The translations under genes were made by a program, and so were the position numbers. A DNA stretch of 64,000 nt from the NCBI GenBank assembly GCA_963920635.1, contig OY987298.1:83337454-83401453 (forward strand). The letters run 5' to 3'. Origin of the DNA: Pseudeuparius sepicola. Its lineage: Eukaryota; Arthropoda; Insecta; Coleoptera; Anthribidae. The stretch's first letter is position 1. Every line of letters begins with the position of its first letter. Below, piece after piece: positions 1-8,067 of the stretch. Below the pieces are notes generated by a model, which searched no databases, was not told the origin of the DNA, and saw only the letters and a program-made list of their open reading frames with translations.

Positions 1-26
1 AGATGGTACGGTTCCAGTTTTATTAA

Positions 27-1088
27 CTATTTCTTTATACTATCTCTAAATTGTCTAAAATGTTGCAGTACTTTGACACTGTTTGGCAGTTTATTGAAAA
101 TTCTTATACACATATATGAAGGGTTTCTTTCAGTTAATGTTAGTCGATGTATAGGAAAAGTTATGTTTAGTGTTCTTGTGTTATATGCTAGATTGAAATT
201 ATTTTCATAGTTTTTAAAAAGGAACATCAGTGACTCAAACAAATAAAGCCCACACACTGTAAGGATATTTTTCTGTCTGAACATTCCCCTGCACGACTCC
301 CTAAATCCCTTCTTATAAACTATCCGAAACACTCTTTTTTGAATTAAGAAAATTTTTTCCAGATTTTGACTCATTCCTCAGAAAATTATTCCATATTTAA
401 ATATACTTTCAAAATTTGCAAAATATAGAATTCTTAACGTAGTCTCATTCATATACTTTGATGTTGTTCTTATTGCAAAACAGATTTTGTTTCATTTTTT
501 TGATAGCACCTCAGCATGATGGTGCCAATTCAAAGATTTGTCAATGTAGATTCCTAAAAATTTGGTATGTTCAGAAATGTATGTATCGCTCAAACTCAAG
601 TTGATTTTATCAAGTTTTTCTTTTCTTGACCTATCAGTATCAAATATTACTATTTTTGTTTTCTTTTCATTTAGAGCTAGTTTGTTCTGAGTTAGCCATG
701 TTCCAGCTTTTGCATAAATTTGATTTGCTTTATCGGTTAACTGAACAAAATTTCTGGCACCGATAACTAAATTTGTGTCGGCAAAATTTATGACATCACC
801 TTCTAAATTTTCCATCACACTATTAGATAAATCATTTATATAAATTATAAAGAGTATAGGGCCAATTATGCTTCCCTGTGCTATTCCCAAGGTGTTTGAA
901 ATAACGTCTGATTTATAAGGAGTCCCATTCTTTGTAATTTGGACTCTTTGCCTTCTCCCAGATAAATATGATTTTAGCCATTTGTTTGCCATTCCGCTTA
1001 CTCCATATAATTCAAGTTTCTTAATAAGATAACTTCTGTTTAGCGAGTCATATGCTTTTGTTAAATCTAAGAATATTCCCAAAGCCAT
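27..1088 (-). pseudogene. Non-LTR retrotransposon reverse transcriptase, 5'-truncated relic
   Basis: The minus strand encodes a LINE-type reverse transcriptase. Residues visible from 1088 downward include the palm motif FLDLTKAYDSLNR, the finger/palm block QGSIIGPILFIIYINDL, and FADT where the catalytic FADD should be, so one active-site aspartate is lost. The thumb region LGIYIDKSLNWHHH follows. After a break (374-492) the carboxy-terminal tail continues at 374-27 in another frame. The endonuclease and ORF1 regions are absent, as expected for a 5'-truncated LINE insertion; nothing upstream of the first palm motif is retained. It resembles Jockey/CR1-like insect elements, but the clade is not resolved. 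It would copy element RNA at a nicked target; this copy is dead. Confidence 0.82.
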
Positions 1089-1386
1089 TTAGTAGATAAA
1101 AAACTTATTAGTGGCGGGCATTTGTGTAGAAATTACTATGAGTAGATTGTCAACTTTCCGTTTTTAGACAATAACCCTGTCAAATCTCAACAGATTTCTA
1201 AAAACGACGCATCACTGTATTCGCAATAAAAAGGGCTTTAAAATGATGCGCCACAAGGGGGGTAGTTCCATTTGAAATTTTAAAGTTGGGGTTGCTAGAG
1301 ATTAGGGGGATGAACATATTGGGTTGGCTTGGCTGTACATATATTTATATTTTTTAAATATATGTCAAAAGCACATAAAAGCCTTT
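1089..1386. other. Unassigned spacer between LINE relic and gypsy LTR
   Basis: About 300 bases with no usable reading frame. It holds A/T-rich sequence and short G runs (1253-1261). I see no repeat partner elsewhere in the window. Confidence 0.4.
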
Positions 1387-1761
1387 TGCTTATTATTATT
1401 TTTAGAGATAACTCACTAAAATAGTTCTAAATCGGAAAAATCTCCAGCGCGTACACGCCAAGTTCGGACGTCTACCGACGCAGAGCGAAACTAGTGCGGT
1501 GGCCCGTGTCAACCACCGTGGGCCCCGGGTCAACCACAAGATAATCACACACGCAAATTCGGAACCTTGCCGACTCGAACTCCAGAAGGCACCAACACAA
1601 ACCTTCACCGCAAACACCGAAAGCAGGCAACCAAACATGACTAAGAGCGTCGCCTCCAGAGAGTACTTCCAATAAGTAACTTATTAAATTATAGCATAAA
1701 TAAACGAATAAAATTATAGAATAAATGGTAAATTGATCAGTCTCCAATTTGAACCGTAACA
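1387..1761 (-). repeat. Probable 3' LTR of gypsy-1
   Basis: On the minus strand a TGTTACGG start follows directly after a purine-rich tract, as a 3' LTR should. The outer end near 1387 is a guess from a TG dinucleotide on the plus strand. No partner LTR was found near 30.5 kb, so length and identity are uncertain. Confidence 0.45.
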
Positions 1762-1778
1762 AATCTCCCCCTTCCTCC
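1762..1778 (-). promoter_or_regulatory. Polypurine tract of gypsy-1
   Basis: Minus-strand GGAGGAAGGGGGAGATT lies immediately upstream of the presumed 3' LTR start and downstream of the integrase stop. This is the usual plus-strand primer position of an LTR retrotransposon. Confidence 0.6.
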
Positions 1779-1869
1779 GACAGGAGGTGAATTTTCACAA
1801 CATAGGAAAATTCTCCGACAATATTATAAACACATCATGGAGATAAAGACGAGGAAAAGGTAAATCACT

Positions 1870-2588
1870 CAGAATTATACTCCTTCAAATCCTGAACATG
1901 CCAAACGCCTAGGGGATTGTGCAGGTGATCCTCAAGCTCATAAGTCCATTGGCCTGTCTTGCGCTTAATAATAAATGGACCCACGAATTTTGGCGCCAAC
2001 TTAGCGTTAAAATGAAACCCTCTTGTCTAAGAAACCGGGCGCCGGCGCAGATTATAAACCTTCCTACTCCGATCCTGACCAGCCGAAATTCCCCCAATAA
2101 CGTCTGCGAACATGCGCTGAAAATCTGCCACACGCTCTCGCACAGAATCCTCTAGCCCCCTGGACCGGTGTTTACACTGGAGTCACCAGGACAATCGGTA
2201 GGACACACAAAATCTTGACCATACAATCGGAACTCACGTCCAATGTTAACAAAATAGGGGCTATAACCTATCACTTCGTGTTTAGAGGTCCTTATAGCGC
2301 ATGTTATGGCAGCCAAATGGTCATCTCATTTTCGGTGGTTATCGCCAAGGTAGGAACTGAGCATTGTCTTAATGACTCTGTTGGATAATAATTAGCAGTA
2401 AAGAAAATCTTAACCTTATACTCCTCAATATTTTTCACCAGACTTTTAGCCGAAGCAGAACGTAACGGGAAAGTAAGAACAAATTTACTGAAATAGTCAG
2501 TGACAACTAAAATTTGGCTATTTCCCCGCGTGGTGCATGGTAACGGGCCCACAAAATCCAATGACACCATTTGCCAACGCTGGTTCAA
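1870..2588 (-). pseudogene. gypsy-1 integrase, carboxy-terminal part
   Basis: Read from 2588 downward, the catalytic core begins at the first catalytic Asp in SLDFVGPLP, followed by ILVVTDYFSKF. The second catalytic Asp region and the Glu are lost or scrambled around 2330-2400. The downstream YSPYFVNIGRE block is recognisable at about 2290-2220. The GPY/F-type tail (APKFVGPF, then LEDHLHNPLGVWHVQDLKEY) ends at a stop near 1870. The frame changes several times. The zinc-binding HHCC domain is absent because the sequence upstream of 2588 is replaced by the Polinton TIR. It would have joined element cDNA to host DNA in the nucleus; this copy is inactive. Confidence 0.8.
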
Positions 2589-3205
2589 TGAACTTTAAGG
2601 GGTCACCTTGTTAACCTTGACCTGAAGGTCAATGAACTTTAAGAGGTCACCTTATTAACCTTGACCTGAAGGTCAATGAACTTTAAGAGATCACCTTGCT
2701 AACCCCTGAAGGTCAATGAACTTTAAGGGGTCACCTTGACACGTGGCACTTTTTCTGGGAATGGAAGTGACATCACAAGATGGCCACCAAGGCGGGAAAT
2801 TTGAAAATACCCTTGACCTGCGGGTTCAATGAACTTTAAGGGGTCACGTTCCATTAACCTTGACCTGAAGCTTATCTAGAAGTCAAGGGGTTACCAGATC
2901 GATAACCTTTAAGGGGTCATTGACCCGCGGGTTCAATGAACTTTAAGGAGTCACCTTGTTAACCTTGACCTAAAGGTCAATGAACTTTAAGAGGTCACCT
3001 TGTTAACCTTGACCTGAAGGTCCATGAACTTTAAGAGATCACCTTGTTAACCTTGACCTGAAGGTCAATGAACTTTAAGAGGTCACAGTTAACCTTGACC
3101 TGAGGGTCAATGAACTTTAAGAGGTCGTCTTGTTAACCTGGACCTGAAGGTCAATGAACTTTAAGAGGAAACCTTGTTAACCTGAAGGTCAGTGATCTCA
3201 TCACC
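2582..3205. repeat. Tandem array of ~44-bp units with AGGTCA half-sites
   Basis: About a dozen degenerate copies of a unit containing TTGACCTGAAGGTCAATGAA and a run reading CTTTAAGAGGTCACC, some truncated. Two divergent inserts carry a GGCCACCAAGGCGGGAAATT-like stretch. The same array, inverted, is in the right TIR. Confidence 0.9.
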
Positions 3206-3224
3206 TTGACACGTGGCACCTTGA

Positions 3225-3260
3225 TATAAAAAACGTAAGCAAAAATTATGCAGATGTTTG
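3225..3260 (+). promoter_or_regulatory. Candidate TATA promoter inside left TIR
   Basis: TATAAAAAA at 3225 lies at the inner edge of the repeat array, with CA-containing initiator candidates near 3250 and the 99-codon TIR gene starting at 3371. The initiator is weak. Confidence 0.45.
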
Positions 3261-3370
3261 CACTAAAACAGTTGACGTAGCATTTAGGTGGGGGGCATTG
3301 GGGTTATAAGGAGGACGCCGTTGGGAGAGCTCACTATACCCAGTCAACAGTGCTTGAATAATATTGAAAT

Positions 3371-3670
3371 ATGTCTTTTCTGAAACAGTTGAACGAAAAT
3401 AACTTCGTAAAAGAAATTGTGAGTGCAAGAGAGTTAGTGGTTGGCGAAAAACATAAAATTTTATCTTTTAGAAGAATTGAAACAAGGTACGTCAAAGTGT
3501 TCGTCGAATTTGAAAATTTTCAAACTGCGCTACCTGCACGGTTCGTAAAATAATTTACGTCTGAACGCACCGAAGACATAAACCAAGAAATCACCAACGG
3601 AAAGAAGATCTTCTTGACGAGTCTGGGCCTCATTGGTAGGACAACGAATATTAAATTTGAGGAAGAATAA
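3371..3670 (+). pseudogene. TIR-embedded 99-codon protein, left copy (in-frame stop)
   Basis: An ATG at 3371 opens a frame reading MSFLKQLNENNFVKEI and ILSFRRIETRY, with alternating charged and hydrophobic residues suggestive of a small beta-rich protein. A TAA at 3551-3553 interrupts it; beyond that the same frame stays open to TAA at 3668-3670. The inverted copy in the right TIR has a glutamate codon at that position, so the stop is a mutation of this copy. Poly(A) signals follow at about 3770. Small proteins of this look recur in insect Polintons as far as I recall, function unknown; an OB-fold nucleic-acid-binding role is only a guess. Being inside the TIR, the gene is present twice. Confidence 0.7.
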
Positions 3671-3905
3671 ATCCCACTGACAAGAGGCGACGCAGACAAC
3701 ACTACAAAAGAAGATTGGAATTTTATCTAAGATCTCTTCAAAATTTGAAATATGAAATTCAAATGTATGAAATAAATAAAAAGTTCAGAAACATAAATTT
3801 AGAAAATTGTAAAAAATAAAATGTGAAACCTGGTCAATCTTTTATTTACCCCTACAAAATTGAAACTCAAATCTGAAAGTTCCGATTGCTTCTGAGCGCA
3901 GAACA

Positions 3906-3942
3906 TATAAATACGTCCAAGTGCATTTGACTGGAATCAGTT
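3906..3942 (+). promoter_or_regulatory. TATA-initiator promoter for PLA2/capsid unit
   Basis: TATAAATA at 3906-3913 is followed 33 bp later by an ATCAGTT initiator (A at 3939). The PLA2 gene ATG at 3945 lies only 6 bases downstream, implying a very short leader or start at a later ATG. Confidence 0.65.
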
Positions 3943-3944
3943 CA

Positions 3945-4748
3945 ATGTCATCCTTCACTGGTGAAGGGTTGGTGAATACGCTAATAAATAAGTTGCCCGT
4001 CGAATTACATCTTCCTGGATATCAGTTTTGTGGTCCTGGCACAAAATTACAAAAAAGAATTGCGAGAGGTGACGCTGGTATAAATAAGTTAGACGCTGCG
4101 TGCAAGGAGCACGATATTGCATATTCAGAAAATAGATCTTTAAAGGAGAGACACGCAGCCGATTTAGAATTGGAAAATAGGGCTTGGGGACGTGTTAAAT
4201 CAAAAGACGCAAAATTTGGTGAAAAGGCTGCCGCTCTTCTAGTCACGACCGCAATGAAAACTAAACGAAAATTGGGAGTGGGAATAAAGCCGAAAAAAGG
4301 TTCGGTTTCTTTTAAAAAAGATATCGTGGGAAAAGTCTCGAGATCATTGAAAAAAACATTTGATAGAGATCAGCTTAATGTCAGGAATTTAAAAAAAACT
4401 TCATCGGCAGCTTTGCGCGCTGCACGATTAGCCATCAAGAAGGTGGGAGGGAAACGAAAAATTCGAGTACCGAGAGTGATTCCCTTTGAAAAGAAAACAG
4501 GGTTTTTTTTTACCCCTACTGCCCCTGTTAGGAGCTTTGGGGGCCCTCGGTTCGGTAGCTGGTGGTGCTAGCGCTGTTGCGAAAACCGTTATAGACGCAA
4601 AAAACGCGCAGAAAAAAATGGATGAACAAATACGTCATAATAGGGCAATGGAAGCTATTGGAAAACGGGGCTTTACTTAAAGAAAAATAATCACGGAGGA
4701 TTCGGTTTATATTTAAAGAAAAAAACTCCCATTGATGCTACCCAATAG
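3945..4748 (+). pseudogene. Phospholipase A2 / minor capsid (pX/pVI-like) protein, frameshifted
   Basis: The first ATG is at 3945. Residues 26-33 (YQFCGPGT) form the calcium-binding loop and residues 53-57 (CKEHD) carry the catalytic His-Asp pair of the parvovirus-type PLA2 fold, used by virions to breach endosomal membranes. A basic, Lys/Arg-rich middle follows. At a T homopolymer (4501-4509) the frame breaks: the initial frame ends at 4571 in an unrelated tail. A second frame (to 4680) carries a hydrophobic Gly/Ala segment (LPLLPLLGALGALGSVAGGA) typical of Polinton/adintovirus minor capsid proteins. A third frame carries a Tyr-Leu-Lys-rich tail ending at TAG 4746-4748. So two frameshifts split one ancestral protein. 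Its end overlaps the protease start by 14 bases. Confidence 0.85.
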
Positions 4749-5100
4749 ACCTCTAACGGATAAAGATTTAATTTTTTACGCTAAAAAGATAAAAATACCT
4801 TATTTAAGAGGTGTCTTTATGAGAGGCACGCTTCCACAACTTGGTCCAAACAAAAACGAATCGGCAATTTTGAATTTAGATGTCAAAAGTAATGCTGGAA
4901 CACATTGGGTAGCATATGGGAAAAGAGGTAACAACGTTGAGTATTTCGATAGTTTCGGGGCGCTGAAGCCACCGAAAGAACTGATCCTATACTTGGGGAA
5001 ACATGCTAATATCGTATACAACAATAACTCGTATCAAACATACGATGAAATAAATTGCGGACACCTCTGTTTGGAATTTTTACGTGGAAAAACCCTATAA
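4735..5100 (+). CDS. Adenain-like cysteine protease (capsid maturation)
   Basis: A 121-residue open protein from the ATG at 4735. A TTG just upstream is not needed. The Ulp1/adenain catalytic set is complete: His57 in GTHWVAY, Asp72 in YFDSFG, Gln101 in YQTYD, Cys108 in NCGHLC. In Polintons and adenoviruses this enzyme cleaves capsid and core precursors during virion maturation. Length is on the short side but normal for Polintons. It overlaps the preceding PLA2 gene's tail and the following penton frame (17 bases), consistent with a compact late unit. It is one of the few frames here without a visible lesion. Confidence 0.92.
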   Translation: MLPNRPLTDKDLIFYAKKIKIPYLRGVFMRGTLPQLGPNKNESAILNLDVKSNAGTHWVAYGKRGNNVEYFDSFGALKPPKELILYLGKHANIVYNNNSYQTYDEINCGHLCLEFLRGKTL

Positions 5101-5848
5101 AACAGAAGAAATTATCATATTTTTGCAGACGTTTACTTTGACGGGTAACGGTAGCTACATCTCCAAATCGTTTTTTCCGCCCCTTGAGCTAGATCCTCAG
5201 TACGAATATTCGCTAGCGTTAATTTCTCTATCTACTTGGAATTCAATTCCAAATATAGAGGGAGGACAGAACAAGCTATATTTCGTAGATCACAGAGGAA
5301 GAGAGATAGAAATTGAGATTCCGACAGGAGCATATGAGATTCGGGATATTGAAAATTACATTCAGAAACAACTAGGAAGTTCGCTGGATAATCAGCAAGA
5401 ACTAGACGAAATTTTTTCGTTGAAACCTAACAATAATACTTTAAAGTGTGAACTTAAATCTCTGTATAACGTAAATTTTAAACAGCCCGACACTATAGCT
5501 AAATTGCTTGGCTTTTCCAATAAAATATTGAAATCCGGAGATTTACATCAATCAGACCTCCGAGTAGAGATTGTGCAAGTGGTAACAATAAGAGTGGAGT
5601 GCAATTTAATTTCGGGATCATATTACAACAACGCACCTTCGCATACTCTTTTTGAGTTTATGCCTACAGTAGACCCGGGATACAGTATCAATATCGAACC
5701 TAGGAATCTAATTTATTTGCCTGTCAGTAGGAAAACCATCGACAATATTACAGTGCAACTTTTAGATCAAGATTCAAGATCGGTAAATCTCAACGGGGAA
5801 GAAATCATAATCAGATTGGCGCTGAAGAGAAATGGTGTTAGTTTTTGA
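5084..5848 (+). CDS. Penton-like minor capsid protein (single jelly roll)
   Basis: About 254 codons open to a stop at 5846-5848. Diagnostic segments are YEYSLALISLSTWNSIPNI near the amino end, IPTGAYEIRDIENYIQ, and LKPNNNTLKCELKSLYNVNF, as in Polinton minor capsid proteins that form pentameric vertices. No ATG exists in this frame: the frame opens after TAA 5051-5053 and the first near-cognate codon is GTG 5084. The true start codon is therefore lost, or translation begins at a non-AUG codon or by reinitiation after the overlapping protease. The body is otherwise undamaged, so this could be counted either as CDS or as a start-less pseudogene. Confidence 0.85.
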   Translation: MEKPYKTEEIIIFLQTFTLTGNGSYISKSFFPPLELDPQYEYSLALISLSTWNSIPNIEGGQNKLYFVDHRGREIEIEIPTGAYEIRDIENYIQKQLGSSLDNQQELDEIFSLKPNNNTLKCELKSLYNVNFKQPDTIAKLLGFSNKILKSGDLHQSDLRVEIVQVVTIRVECNLISGSYYNNAPSHTLFEFMPTVDPGYSINIEPRNLIYLPVSRKTIDNITVQLLDQDSRSVNLNGEEIIIRLALKRNGVSF

Positions 5849-6044
5849 TGGTAGGTACCGACCATATAAAAGGAGTGTCGGTCGGTCGAGAAGTTCACAA
5901 CCAGCAGAGCTGCACAAGAGTAGAGATCGTAATACGAGTCTTACACCTGAAAATCGCTTATTCTTAAAATATCTCGGTTATCATGTCATTGACGCATCAA
6001 GTGTTCGACGTGCATCAGAAACCAAAGTCCTTCATGAACAATGA
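5832..6044 (+). CDS. Small Polinton ORF overlapping penton and MCP
   Basis: A 70-residue frame from ATG 5832, basic at the amino end and ending in a block with LTPENRLFLKYLGY. Short ORFs with a very similar LT-x-EN-x-x-FLK-x-LG motif sit at this place in other Polintons as far as I recall; function unknown. It overlaps the penton gene by 17 bases and the start of the MCP by 62. A TATA box (5865) lies inside it, so it may be translated only from the upstream transcript, or its downstream part may be leader for the MCP. Confidence 0.5.
   Translation: MVLVFDGRYRPYKRSVGRSRSSQPAELHKSRDRNTSLTPENRLFLKYLGYHVIDASSVRRASETKVLHEQ
5865..5899 (+). promoter_or_regulatory. TATA-initiator promoter for major capsid unit
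   Basis: TATAAAAG at 5865-5872 with a TTCACA initiator-like sequence (A at 5897) 32 bp downstream, 86 bp before the MCP ATG at 5983. Confidence 0.55.
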
Positions 6045-7162
6045 CATCGTAGAAATAACCATTAATCAAGGTGACGCTTGGTTGTTGATGTATGATGCTG
6101 CAATTTTCATAAAAGGTAAAATAAACAAGAAATCAGGCACTGGTACTTGCAAGCTTGTAAACAATGGTGCATCGTTTTTCTTTGATTCTGTCTCATACGA
6201 ACTTAATGGCAGAGTTGGAAATGGTGAGAGATCCTGGAGTTGTGAGTGCCATGAGAGGATATTTATGTTATTCTCCTAACGATGAAAAGTACTTGGTAAC
6301 TTCAAGTTGGAGCTATCCCAAGGACAATGCGTCAATCTTGAATAAGGACGGAACATTCAGCGTAAGAATACCGCTTAAACATTTGTTTGGGCTCTTTAAT
6401 GATTATCAATATGCCATTTGCGGTAAGCAAACAATAAGACTAATTCGAGCCCGCAACGACAATAATTGCCTGCTACTAGAGAAAGCTGCCGACTCCACTA
6501 CAGAGTTGACAGCAGAATTATTGATTACCAATATAGAACTAAAAGTGAAACATATACAGCCAAACGATATGATTAGATTAGATCTCCTGCAATCCATAAA
6601 GCGAGATCAACCCATTATTATACCCTTTAGAAAGTGGGAAATACATGAATTGCCAACTCTTACGGCAAACTCTCGTAAAGAAATTTGGTCAGTGAAAACA
6701 TCTGCAGCAGTGGAATCTCCTAGGTTTGTTGTAGTTGGTTTTCAAACTAATCGCAAAGAAAATAGCAAAAGCGATCCAACAAAATTCGATCACATAAGTA
6801 CATCAGACGTGAGGTTAATTCTAAACGGTGAATATTTCCCATTTGAAAGGCAGAGGCTGGATTTAAAAAATAATGATTACTTAGAAGCTTACAATAGTTA
6901 CATTGAATTTTATTCAAGTTTTATGGGCGTTCGTGAGAAACGTCCACTGCTAGATTACAAAGATTACAAAGATAACGTAACTCTGTTTGTTATCGACTGT
7001 TCTAGAAGAAATGAGACCCTTAAGACCAGCACTGTTGACGTCAAACTAGACATAGAAAGTGATGTCGGTTTTCCTAAAGACACTCGAGCGTATTGCTTAA
7101 TTATTCACGACAATCTTATGGAATATCTGCCGCTAAGCGAAGTAGTCAGAAACTTGATGTAA
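5983..7162 (+). pseudogene. Major capsid protein (double jelly roll, hexon-like), one frameshift
   Basis: An ATG at 5983 begins a capsid-like protein. The first frame runs to SYELNG near 6212 and then degenerates to a stop at 6279. The adjacent frame carries the rest (MVRDPGVVSAMRGYLCYSP, IPLKHLFGLFNDY, FPFERQRLDL, YIEFYSSF) to a TAA at 7160-7162. A single net one-base indel between about 6213 and 6230 explains the break. Total about 393 codons, in the range of Polinton MCPs, which assemble T-number shells from trimers. The frame-2 start at 6164 is only an artefact of the shift. Identification rests on position between penton and ATPase and on the FGLFNDY and Pro-rich patches seen in this family. 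Confidence 0.85.
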
Positions 7163-7209
7163 GACCGCTTACCTCAATAAACTCCCAGTTGCTAGTTTGA
7201 CTCGGAGGA

Positions 7210-7734
7210 ATGAAGATCGCAGTCATAGACACTCAAGGGTTTATAATTGACGGACTTTTCTACCCAAAAGAATTGTCGATCAAAATTAACAATCAAATTT
7301 TACACCTGCTGATAAAACCCCCTAAGGATTATTATTTGCTAACTGCGGTGGATAGAAAGCAAGTATCTTATTTGGAACACAATTTTCATGGTTTATGGTA
7401 TTCCAATGGATATGTGGAGTGCAATCATGTGCGAGAAATTTTAGAATAGTTTCTTTTCGATGTCGACATCATCTACATCAAAGGATATCAAAAAGAAAAA
7501 TTCTTGCAGACTATCGACATCGATCCTACGAAAATAATCAATATTGAGAAACTGGAGAATAATTTTGGAAATTTACCGAAATTCGAAAAAGATGTACCCC
7601 TTTGCTTGTATCACCTAAAACATTCTAAATATATGTGCAGTTTGAGAAATTGTGAAAAGTTGGACAGCTGGTTGAAGAATTTTCTATTTAAAAGGAATAT
7701 CGAAGCGACGACTTCACAAGGGTGGAAGGAGTAA
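7210..7734 (+). pseudogene. Unknown conserved insect/Polinton protein, single in-frame stop
   Basis: An ATG at 7210 opens a frame interrupted only by TAG 7447-7449. The same frame then continues to TAA at 7732-7734, about 174 codons in all. The amino end reads AVIDTQGFIIDGLFYPKELS, followed by LIKPPKDYYLL and FHGLWYSNGYVEC; the carboxy part has a Cys/His-rich stretch (CLYHLKHSKYMCSLRNC). Proteins with this D-x-QGF...KEL...HGL-x-W pattern are frequent, unannotated, in insect genomes as far as I recall. The first acidic motif hints at a nuclease-like fold, but this is speculation. It lies between the capsid and IAP genes. Confidence 0.6.
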
Positions 7735-8010
7735 ACGAAAAAATGTTTTTTAATATATATTTAAGTGTAGAATGTAATATCTAAAAATGTTAAAAATAAA
7801 GCAAAGCAATTTTTAATTGTTGTTTCATATTTCACCTTACACTTTAAATTTGAGAACAAATGAACTCGACACTACCCCTCCTCATATTTCACCTTACACT
7901 TGAAATATGATAACAAATGAACTCGACACTACCCCTCCTCATATTTCACCTTACACTTGAAATTTGATAACAAATGAACTCAGCACTTCCCCCCTCCAAC
8001 AATACTTATA
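7735..8010. repeat. Intergenic with three 57-bp tandem repeats
   Basis: After a poly(A) signal (AATAAA near 7796), three copies of a 57-bp unit run 7826-7996. Each begins CATATTTCACCTTACACTT and ends with CACTACCCCTCCT or a variant. The array stops just before the TATA box of the IAP gene. Confidence 0.9.
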
Positions 8011-8046
8011 TATAAATAACGATCTGCGGAATCTCTAGCCAGCAGT
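8011..8046 (+). promoter_or_regulatory. TATA-initiator promoter for IAP
   Basis: TATAAATA at 8011-8018 and a CAGCAGT initiator-like site about 30-33 bp downstream; the IAP ATG follows at 8068. Confidence 0.6.
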
Positions 8047-8067
8047 ACGCGAATCGTGTATTAAAAA

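Larger units (their letters stand above)
2582..3936 (+). repeat. Left terminal inverted repeat of Polinton
   Basis: Reverse-complement match to 18006-19362, about 1.36 kb. The outer half is an array of short repeats. The inner half holds a 99-codon gene (3371-3670) and two inward-facing TATA boxes (3225 and 3906). The match fades just past the initiator at about 3936. The outer end is cut at 2582 relative to the right copy. Confidence 0.93.

Noticed and set aside
1402..1798. Two overlapping minus-strand frames
   Set aside because: They lie in the presumed gypsy-1 3' LTR and polypurine tract and show no protein motif.
1919..2155. Plus-strand 78-codon frame
   Set aside because: Antisense shadow of the gypsy-1 integrase GPY/F tail.
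3246..3428. Minus-strand frame in the left TIR (mirrored at 18516-18743)
   Set aside because: Antisense to the TIR gene and array; the plus-strand 99-codon frame gives a better start, promoter and stop context.
7826..7996. 57-bp repeats considered as a CRISPR array
   Set aside because: Units are contiguous without unique spacers, and the context is eukaryotic.
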